Position numbers and translations under genes: made by a program. The notes below the pieces were generated by a model that saw only the letters and a program-made list of their open reading frames with translations, searched no databases and had not been told where the DNA came from. From Planctomycetota bacterium (GTDB lineage Bacteria > Planctomycetota > UBA11346), in contig JADGDD010000012.1 of assembly GCA_016745075.1 (NCBI GenBank), positions 1 through 64,000 of the forward strand: DNA of 64,000 bases, read 5' to 3'. Below, piece after piece: positions 19,156 to 27,124 of the stretch. Numbering within the stretch: the first letter of the stretch is position 1; each line of letters opens with the position of its first letter.

Positions 19156-19692
19156 ATGCAGACACTCGACACCTACGCCGAGAACACCATCCACCACAAA
19201 GCCAGCTATCTCATTGGTAAACATGGCTTTACCACATCAGACAAAGACGACATAGAACAAGATCTCCGTCTAACGCTGCTTACACGACAGGCGCAGTTTA
19301 CTCGAAGCAAAGGAAAATGGAGCACCTTTGTTGCCCGTGTTCTTGAGCGCCGCATTGCCAATATCATCAGAGATAGGCAGGCAGCCATACGTGATTACAG
19401 GCGTAGTAATCCCTGTGACTTTATTGACGAAACCAACGACGGGCATCGCTCCTGTTTGGCAGAACACAGCGCGGCACAAGACGAAAACCGTCGTGACCTG
19501 CATATCGATCTGACTGACGTACTCGCAAACCTACCAGATGAAGAGCGCACTATCTGCGCAGCACTCATGCGCGGAAATATTACAGACACAGCGCGCCAAC
19601 TTGGACGCAGTCGCAAATACATCCACAAAATAATTCACCGTCTCCGTGAGGTTTTTAGCGCACACGGATTGGATATGTATCACGGCTGTTAA
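19156..19692 (+). CDS. Sigma-70-like RNA polymerase sigma factor (phage-encoded)
   Basis: DIEQDLRLTLL...KWSTFVARVLERRIANIIRDRQA and LPDEERTICAALMRGNITDTARQLGRSRKYIHKIIHRLRE. Confidence 0.72.
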   Translation: MQTLDTYAENTIHHKASYLIGKHGFTTSDKDDIEQDLRLTLLTRQAQFTRSKGKWSTFVARVLERRIANIIRDRQAAIRDYRRSNPCDFIDETNDGHRSCLAEHSAAQDENRRDLHIDLTDVLANLPDEERTICAALMRGNITDTARQLGRSRKYIHKIIHRLREVFSAHGLDMYHGC

Positions 19693-19779
19693 AGCCCATA
19701 CGGAAACACTTTTGCCCAGAGCTGGGTAAGTAACCACTGGCGGTCGAGATGAAAAAGCACCGCACAAGGAGACCCCATT

Positions 19780-20628
19780 ATGACCAATGTCTTTCAGCGC
19801 CGTGCCGCTTCATCTGACCGCCACCTCTCCCCCACTCTTGAGTTTCTGATTAAGGAACCTGCAGAAGTCTACCATGCGAAACGTGGACAAAATCTCAGTT
19901 CTCATTTACTCGGAGACTTTCGCCGCTGCCCTCAATTGTATCACGATAAAGTAACCGGGCAAATTGCAGACGGTGACCGACCCGCCTACTTAATGGGACG
20001 CGCCGCACATACCCTCACCTTAGAAGGTCGCCAAGTTTATAATAATGAGTACGCCGTTGGTGGCCCCATTAATCCATCAACTGGAAAATCCTACGGCGCT
20101 ACGTCTAAAAAGTTTCAAGACTGGGCCGCCGCACAAAATAAAGATATTCTATCAGATGCACAAGCCGCCCTTGTTGAAGAACTTGCTGCTGCTGTGCATA
20201 AGCACGAAGAGGCGAGTCAGCTTATTGCTACCGGTGTCCCTGAAGGTGTTGCCCGGGCTGAACTCTGCGGTGTTCCCTGCCAAATCCGTATCGACTGGCT
20301 CAACCCAGAAAACGGCATAGTTGATCTTAAAACCTGCGATGATCTTGATTGGTTTGAAGCAGATGCCCGTCGCTATGGCTACGCTCATCAACTGGCGTTT
20401 TATCGTTCGGTTTTACACGCTGCCACTGATTGCACCGTTCCTGTCTACATCATCGCCGTTGAAAAGAAGGCCCCCTACCGCGTCGGCGTGTGGCATCTAA
20501 CCGAGCAAGTCCTCGACAGTGCCGAGCGTGATAACCGCGAAGCCATACACCAACTTCGTACCTGCCGCGACCGTGATAACTGGCCAACTGGTTATGAAGA
20601 CATTCGCGCTTTTGATTACATCACTTAA
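19780..20628 (+). CDS. PD-(D/E)XK nuclease, RecE/exonuclease VIII-like
   Basis: QIRIDWLNPENGIVDLKTCDDLDWFEADARRYGYAHQLAFYRSV. Confidence 0.82.
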   Translation: MTNVFQRRAASSDRHLSPTLEFLIKEPAEVYHAKRGQNLSSHLLGDFRRCPQLYHDKVTGQIADGDRPAYLMGRAAHTLTLEGRQVYNNEYAVGGPINPSTGKSYGATSKKFQDWAAAQNKDILSDAQAALVEELAAAVHKHEEASQLIATGVPEGVARAELCGVPCQIRIDWLNPENGIVDLKTCDDLDWFEADARRYGYAHQLAFYRSVLHAATDCTVPVYIIAVEKKAPYRVGVWHLTEQVLDSAERDNREAIHQLRTCRDRDNWPTGYEDIRAFDYIT

Positions 20629-20677
20629 TTATTTTTTCTTAAACCACAACGAACTCACAACCAACAAGGAGATTTTC

Positions 20678-21436
20678 ATGAGTTTACTCGACACCATTCA
20701 AACAGGCCCACAAGAACGCCCACGCCGCGTGCTGGTCTACGGCACACAAGGCATTGGTAAAAGTACCTTTGCTGCCAACGCTCCAAAGCCGATTTTTATT
20801 CAAACAGAAGATGGCATTGATGGCATTCATTGTTCACGCTTTCCACAAGCACAAAACTTTGATGAAGTTATGCAGGCACTTGGTGACCTGTACGCTGAAG
20901 AACATGTTTTCAAAACCGTTGTTATTGATTCCCTTGATTGGTTGGAAAAACTGATCTGGGCTGAAGTCTGCAAACGCCGTGGCGTTGAAAGCATTGATGA
21001 TATTGGTTATGCCAAAGGCTATAGCTTTGCCCTGACCTATTGGCGTGAATTTTTAGATGGCCTTGCTGCACTGCGTAATGACAAAGGGCTTTCTATTATT
21101 TTTATTGCCCATGCAAAAATAGAAACATTTCAAAATCCCGAAACAGAAAGCTATGACCGCTACTGTCCCAACCTGCACAAACATGTTGCGGCACTGGTAC
21201 AAGAATGGTGCGATGAAGTCTTTTTTGCGACTTATAAAGTTCACACAAAAAATACTGATGAGGGCTTTAATAAGAAACGCGCACAAGGCATTGGTACAGG
21301 TGAACGTGTCATGCGTACCTGTGAACGCCCGGCGCACCTCGCTAAAAACCGTCTCGATTTACCCGAAGAACTCCCACTCGAATGGGCAGCGTATGCCCAC
21401 TTCGTTACCGAATCAACTCAACAGAAAGGAGCCTAA
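20678..21436 (+). CDS. Sak4-like RecA-fold AAA ATPase
   Basis: Walker A VYGTQGIGKSTFAA; TVVIDSLDWLEKLIW; SIIFIAHAK. Confidence 0.85.
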   Translation: MSLLDTIQTGPQERPRRVLVYGTQGIGKSTFAANAPKPIFIQTEDGIDGIHCSRFPQAQNFDEVMQALGDLYAEEHVFKTVVIDSLDWLEKLIWAEVCKRRGVESIDDIGYAKGYSFALTYWREFLDGLAALRNDKGLSIIFIAHAKIETFQNPETESYDRYCPNLHKHVAALVQEWCDEVFFATYKVHTKNTDEGFNKKRAQGIGTGERVMRTCERPAHLAKNRLDLPEELPLEWAAYAHFVTESTQQKGA

Positions 21437-21438
21437 CC

Positions 21439-21891
21439 ATGGCTACACTGAACTTTAACGCCGAAACCGTCGAACCAAACACCGGGTTTGACCCAATTCC
21501 CGCTGGAAAATATCTTGCTGTTATAACCAACAGTGAAATGAAACCCACCAAGCAAAACAATGGTGAATATTTAGAACTCACATTTGAGATTATTGACGGG
21601 CAATACAAGGCGCGCAAGGTCTGGAGCCGCCTCACGCTAGCACATCCAAACCAGCAAGCCGTTACTATTTCACGCGGTCATTTATCGGCTATCTGTCGCG
21701 CCGTTGGTGTCCTGCAACCAAATGATTCCTGTGAGCTACATGACCGTCCACTTACTATTAGTGTAAAATGCAGTAAACGCACAGATACAGGTGACATGGT
21801 CAATGAGGTCAGTTCCTACGCGCCAAGTGAAAGTGCGCAGGGACAGCCAACACAGGCCGCTACCAACACACCACCGTGGCGGCGGTCTTAA
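21439..21891 (+). CDS. DUF669-family, probable ssDNA-associated protein
   Basis: FDPIPAGKYLAVITNSEMKPTKQNNGEYLELTFEIIDGQYKARKVW. Confidence 0.8.
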   Translation: MATLNFNAETVEPNTGFDPIPAGKYLAVITNSEMKPTKQNNGEYLELTFEIIDGQYKARKVWSRLTLAHPNQQAVTISRGHLSAICRAVGVLQPNDSCELHDRPLTISVKCSKRTDTGDMVNEVSSYAPSESAQGQPTQAATNTPPWRRS

Positions 21892-22253
21892 TGCGCGAGT
21901 TCACGCTTCCGTTCCCCCCGTCGATAAATCATTATTATCGGCGGGTGGGGCCGCGCACGTTAATTAGTCGTGAAGGTCGCGCCTTTCGTAAAACGGTCAT
22001 AAGTAATTTGCGCCACCAACAGATTCAAACGCTCGACGGAAGATTACTTGTTACCATTACCGTCTTCCCTCCAGATCGCCGTCGGCGTGATTTAGATAAT
22101 TTACTCAAAAGTACCCTGGACGCTTTACAACATGCGGGGGTGTACAAGGACGATAGTCAAATTGATTCTCTAGAGATTCATCGCGGACCAATTAAACCAG
22201 AAGGTTCTCTTCTGATAATTGTCAGCGAAATCAAACAAAACAGGGGCCAGTAG
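21891..22253 (+). CDS. rusA: RusA-like Holliday junction resolvase
   Basis: PFPPSINHYYRR...RDLDNLLKSTLDALQHAGVYKDDSQI; TAATG coupling. Confidence 0.88.
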   Translation: MREFTLPFPPSINHYYRRVGPRTLISREGRAFRKTVISNLRHQQIQTLDGRLLVTITVFPPDRRRRDLDNLLKSTLDALQHAGVYKDDSQIDSLEIHRGPIKPEGSLLIIVSEIKQNRGQ

Positions 22254-22464
22254 CCTCTTCAACGTTAGGGACACCAACTGAATCAAGCTTTTCTCCTTCT
22301 GTATCAATACGAAATTTCCCCCTATTTGACTTCACCATGATAATATCCGAACCACGAAGTGCATTAAGCATCTCAACTGAATTTTTGGCATCTTCCTCAT
22401 CATCAAAGTCAAAAAGCAAAGGATCTAATTTCTCCTTGCACTTAATTTCAACTCTCCACGGCAT
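22231..22464 (-). CDS. Small hypothetical protein, opposite to surrounding genes
   Basis: 77 aa ORF, convergent overlap with rusA. Confidence 0.35.
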   Translation of the reverse strand: MPWRVEIKCKEKLDPLLFDFDDEEDAKNSVEMLNALRGSDIIMVKSNRGKFRIDTEGEKLDSVGVPNVEEATGPCFV

Positions 22465-22493
22465 ATCACACCCTCCTTATATAGGTATACATT

Positions 22494-24158
22494 ATGCAAC
22501 TAAGATCCTATCAGCAAGCAGCCGTTAATGCGGTCTATACGCATCTGCGTGAACGTACTGATAACCCCGCTATTGTTTTACCAACAGGTTCGGGGAAGAG
22601 TCACGTACTTGGAACGATTGCAGCCGACACCGTTCAACAATGGGAAGGCCGTGCTTTGGTACTGGCCCATGTTCAAGAATTACTGGAACAAAATGCAGAA
22701 AAGATTCGACACTATATGCATGGCGTTGGTGTTGGCATTTATTCAGCAGGACTACGCAGACGCGATACAGGGCTCCCTATTATTGTCGCTGGCATTCAAT
22801 CTGTGTATAGACGCGCCTGTGAGCTGGGTGCGTTTGATCTTATTATTATAGACGAAGCACATCTGATTCCTGCTGATGGTGAAGGTATGTATCGACAATT
22901 TCTTGCTGATATGAAACTGATTAATCCACATATGCGCGTGGTAGGGCTCACTGCAACCCCCTACCGTTTGAAGTCTGGACATATCTGTACGCCTAAAAGT
23001 ATTCTCAATGCGATCTGTTATGAAGCTGGCGTGAAAGAGCTTATTCAAGATGGGTATTTATGCCCGCTTGTTTCTAAGGCAGGAAAAGACAAACCAAACA
23101 CAGCAAGCTTACATAAACGTGCTGGTGAATTTATGGCCAGTGAAACCGAAGCGATGATGGATCAAGAAGAACTCGTTGTTTCGGCCTGCTCCGAAATTGT
23201 CGAACATATGGCTGACAGGCACGCTTGTCTTATATTTGCTGCAGGCGTTGAGCATGCACAACATATTGAATCCGTTCTACGTGAACAGCATAGCTGCAAT
23301 GTCGCCAGCCTCTTTGGCGAAACACCATCTGCTGAACGAGACGCTCTTATTACGCAATTCAAAAACGGGTCACTTACCTATCTTGTCAATGTTGGTGTAC
23401 TGACTACTGGCTTTGACGCGCCGCATGTTGATTGTGTGGTCTTATTGCGACCAACCATGTCTACAGGATTATTTGTACAGATGTGTGGGCGTGGCTTTCG
23501 CCTGCATCCGAATAAGAAGGACTGCCTTGTTCTTGATTATGGCGATAATGTTATGCGCCATGGGCCTGTTGATGCAGTACATATTGCGGAGAATGAACGC
23601 ACCGGACAAACAGGCGAAGCGCCCGCAAAAGAATGTCCAGAATGTCAGACACTTATTGCAACGGGCTTTGCAACCTGTCCAGAATGTGGTTTTGTTTTTC
23701 CACCACCAGAAACCAAACAACATAAAGCACATGCATCCACTGCGGGTATTTTAACGGGGCAGTTTTCAGACACAGAATATACCGTTGAGGAAATGTCCTA
23801 TAGTGTGCATACAAAAATGGGTGCAGATGACAGCACACCAAAAACATTACGTGTAGAGTATCAAATAGGCTGGAACCATTATCACAGTGAATGGGTCTGC
23901 GTTGAGCATACTGGCTTTGCTCGCAATAAAGCAGAAGCATGGTGGCGTGAACGGACAGACCTGCCTATACCAAGCAGTGCTGCCGAGGCTGTAGCGCTTG
24001 CGCATGAAGGGCTGCTTGCTGAACCAACACAGATTACCGTGCGCGATACGGCTGGCGAAAAGTTCCCGCGTATTATTGCGTATGGGTTAAGTGAGAAGCC
24101 AACTGTACAAAGTGAACCTGCTTTGGCGTGGTATGACGATGATGAAGTTCCGTTTTGA
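22494..24158 (+). CDS. SF2 DEAD/DEAH helicase with zinc ribbon
   Basis: LPTGSGKSHVL, IIDEAH, GLTATPYR, CGRGFRLHPNKKDCLVLDYGDN, CPEC...CPECG. Confidence 0.92.
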   Translation: MQLRSYQQAAVNAVYTHLRERTDNPAIVLPTGSGKSHVLGTIAADTVQQWEGRALVLAHVQELLEQNAEKIRHYMHGVGVGIYSAGLRRRDTGLPIIVAGIQSVYRRACELGAFDLIIIDEAHLIPADGEGMYRQFLADMKLINPHMRVVGLTATPYRLKSGHICTPKSILNAICYEAGVKELIQDGYLCPLVSKAGKDKPNTASLHKRAGEFMASETEAMMDQEELVVSACSEIVEHMADRHACLIFAAGVEHAQHIESVLREQHSCNVASLFGETPSAERDALITQFKNGSLTYLVNVGVLTTGFDAPHVDCVVLLRPTMSTGLFVQMCGRGFRLHPNKKDCLVLDYGDNVMRHGPVDAVHIAENERTGQTGEAPAKECPECQTLIATGFATCPECGFVFPPPETKQHKAHASTAGILTGQFSDTEYTVEEMSYSVHTKMGADDSTPKTLRVEYQIGWNHYHSEWVCVEHTGFARNKAEAWWRERTDLPIPSSAAEAVALAHEGLLAEPTQITVRDTAGEKFPRIIAYGLSEKPTVQSEPALAWYDDDEVPF

Positions 24159-24518
24159 ATATAGTAAAAAGAGTCAAACCTAATAAATTGCATATAGATG
24201 TCATATACATAGCATGTAGATAGCATATATAAATAATAGCTTTGCATAAAAGTTTCTAACACTTATGTTTAGCCACCAATATTTTTACAAATAAAAATAC
24301 ATGGAGCACATCATTACATGACATGCCTGATTGTCCCAATACCGCGCTCTACTATGCTAAATATTAGTTGGCGATCCATTTGATAATCTCTTTTGAAAAG
24401 GCAACTGAAATGCAAACGAAACACAAACTTCTCTTATCTCTATTTGCATTCTCGCGTTGACTTATTACCTTTACCCTTCGGCTTTTCTTCCAGTAAAATA
24501 TATGGAGCATTTCATTAC

Positions 24519-26552
24519 ATGACAGATTTCCTTGATGCCGCGCTCTATTACGCTGACCTTGGCTATCCCATATTCCCATGTATTCCCAAAACAAAGAAGC
24601 CAATTACAGAAAATGGGCTGCATGATGCCAGCACGGACTTTGATCAAATCGAAGCATGGTGGAATAAATATCCACAAGCAAACATTGCTATTAATACAGC
24701 AGGGCTTGTTGTTATTGATGTAGATGGAGAAAATAATCCATGGCTTGAAAACAAGGACCTCTCTGGTGCTGTTATTGCTCTGACCCCACGCGGTGGGCGA
24801 CACTTTCTCTATCGTCAGCCAGACGATAAGCAGTGGGGATGTAGTACGAGTAAGCTAGCACCCAAAGTAGATGTGCGTGGGTATGGTGGCTATATTATTG
24901 CAGCACCATCAATCTTTGAGGGCAAGCACTATCGCTGGGCACCACATTGTGAGCTCTGTGATCCTAATGATTTATCACTACCGCCAGAGTGGCTATGCGA
25001 CTTACTTGATAATTTATTAAAAATCAAAGCACCCGTACAAAATGCAAACACCATACCTGACGGACAACGCAATAGTACGCTTGCAAGCCTTGGTGGAAAT
25101 ATGCGCCGTGTCGGCATGAGCCAACCAGAAATAGAAGCAGCCTTGAAACAAGTCAACACAGACCGCTGCAATCCACCATTAGCAGAGAAAGAAGTACAAC
25201 GCATTGCCACGTCTGTTTCACGGTATGAGCCAGATCAAATAAGTGTTGCCGTGGCTGAGCATCATTTTGAGCAAGACCAAGACATAATAATTGATGAAGA
25301 AAAAGACACCGCTGATCCCGGCCCTCTTCCTGAACATTTGCTTCATGTACCCGGGTTTATTGATGAAGTTATGCAGCATACGCTTCGTACTGCCCCCTAC
25401 CCTGAGCGCACCTTGGCTTTCTGTGGAGCTTTAACTTTGCAGGCTATTCTTGCAGGCCGTAAGGTCAAAGAACCAGGAGGCAGCCGGAGCAATCTCTATA
25501 TTCTAGGTCTAGCCAATTCAGGAACTGGCAAAGAACATCCGCGAAAAGTAAACCAACGCATTATGGCAACCGCAGGATTATCCCATCAATTGGGCGATAA
25601 CTTTGCGAGTGGTGAAGGCATAGAAGATCGTATGTTTGCAAGTCGGTCTGTGCTTTTTCAAACAGACGAAATAGATGATATGCTCCAGTCTATATCCAAA
25701 AGCCGTGACGGTCGTGCGGAACGCATTATGGCTATACTCCTTAAATTCTATTCTGCCTCTGGAAGTCTTTATCATATGCGCGTCAAAGCGGGTCAAGATG
25801 CACAAGTCATAGATGACCCCTGTTTGGTTTTATTCGGTACGGCTATCCCTAAACATTATTATGAATCGCTGTGTGAGAAAATGCTCACCAATGGTTTTTT
25901 TGCACGTATGCTCGTAATGGAATCTGGCAGACGTAGTGATGGTCAAGAAGTCAGAGACGAACCGCTCTCTGAGAATATTATTGAAACAGCGCGCCATTGG
26001 GCACAGGTTACTCCGGGATTTGGTAATTTACATAATGAAAATCCGCAACTTCAAGAAGTGCCTTTTGCTAGTGGCTCAGAGGCGTTATTACGGGATATAC
26101 GGGCACAAGAAGTGAAAGCCTATAACGAGGCCCAAGATAGAAACGATGCCATTGCTATGGCCTTATGGGCACGGGCCGTTGAGAAAACCAGACGACTGGC
26201 CCTACTCTGGGCGTGTAGTGAAAACTATGAACAACCAATTATTACACCACGATCTATTGAATGGGGCTGGTCACTCGTTGAGCACCTCACACGACGTATG
26301 TTATTTCAGGTTACACTACATGTAGCCAATTCCGATTTTGAAGCGCGTTGTAAAAAGCTTCTTGGTATTCTGCATTCGTGGCACAGCACAAAGGGCAACA
26401 CACCTATGCCTGCATGGCAGGTAGCCAGACGTATGAAATTATCAAACCGAGAATTGGATGATGTGCGTAATGCATTAGTTCAACAACAGCGAATCTCTTA
26501 TATTGAGAAGCCTACTGGCGGCACACCTCAACGCCTCTACCTATTGACGTAA
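24519..26552 (+). CDS. Prim-Pol bifunctional primase/polymerase fused to DUF3987-like domain
   Basis: YADLGYPIFPCIPKTKKPITENGLHDAST...NIAINTAGLVVIDVDGEN...TPRGGRHFLYR; DUF3987-like YILGLANSGTGKEHPRKVN. Confidence 0.88.
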   Translation: MTDFLDAALYYADLGYPIFPCIPKTKKPITENGLHDASTDFDQIEAWWNKYPQANIAINTAGLVVIDVDGENNPWLENKDLSGAVIALTPRGGRHFLYRQPDDKQWGCSTSKLAPKVDVRGYGGYIIAAPSIFEGKHYRWAPHCELCDPNDLSLPPEWLCDLLDNLLKIKAPVQNANTIPDGQRNSTLASLGGNMRRVGMSQPEIEAALKQVNTDRCNPPLAEKEVQRIATSVSRYEPDQISVAVAEHHFEQDQDIIIDEEKDTADPGPLPEHLLHVPGFIDEVMQHTLRTAPYPERTLAFCGALTLQAILAGRKVKEPGGSRSNLYILGLANSGTGKEHPRKVNQRIMATAGLSHQLGDNFASGEGIEDRMFASRSVLFQTDEIDDMLQSISKSRDGRAERIMAILLKFYSASGSLYHMRVKAGQDAQVIDDPCLVLFGTAIPKHYYESLCEKMLTNGFFARMLVMESGRRSDGQEVRDEPLSENIIETARHWAQVTPGFGNLHNENPQLQEVPFASGSEALLRDIRAQEVKAYNEAQDRNDAIAMALWARAVEKTRRLALLWACSENYEQPIITPRSIEWGWSLVEHLTRRMLFQVTLHVANSDFEARCKKLLGILHSWHSTKGNTPMPAWQVARRMKLSNRELDDVRNALVQQQRISYIEKPTGGTPQRLYLLT

Positions 26553-26835
26553 AAGGTTGTGCAATAGGTCTCCCCTGCGCAATAGGTTTGACAACGGCAA
26601 CTGAAAAGATGATCAATAGGTTGCAACAGGTCGCAATAGGTTGTCAATAGGTTTACCCCGAAAAAAAAAGGAAAACATCGTGAATAACGTACTAAACACT
26701 ACTCTCTCTCTACCTATTAACCTATTGCACCCCCCCTATCTCTCGACACTTATTTTTGTGTATAAATGCGACCCCCTAATCAATAGGTCAATAGGTTTGG
26801 ACCGAAAGTGCCTTTGTGTCATTTCGATAGGTACT
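26538..26835. repeat. Iteron-like cluster of CAATAGGT
   Basis: CAATAGGT at 26562, 26580, 26614, 26634, 26645, 26781, 26789; variants CAACAGGT (26624) and CGATAGGT; inverted ACCTATTAACCTATTG at 26712-26727 and ACCTATTG near 26539. Confidence 0.75.
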
Positions 26836-26920
26836 ACCCCCGTACTGTGTCATAATACCGCACGCGGCCCCATTTTCTTATACAGCAAAGTTTGTTTGTT
26901 TTTGTCCGAGCAGAAAGGTC

Positions 26921-27124
26921 ATGTATCCAATGAATAATTCTACCCCTGCTGCACTCACGCCAGCGGAACTTTCCGCAGCTTTAATCAAAAGTGGTGCGCG
27001 CCACATTGATGAAAAAAAGATTCTAGCAGACATTGCTGCTGATGCGCCAACGAATACAGACGGCACACTAAGTTTGCTCACCTACGCCGCGTGGCTTGTG
27101 AAGGAGCGCGGTCATGGCGCTTGA
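26921..27124 (+). CDS. Small phage protein, paralogous to TerL N-terminus (possible TerS-like)
   Basis: 67 aa; overlaps terL start; shares pattern with the TerL N-terminal segment. Confidence 0.6.
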   Translation: MYPMNNSTPAALTPAELSAALIKSGARHIDEKKILADIAADAPTNTDGTLSLLTYAAWLVKERGHGA

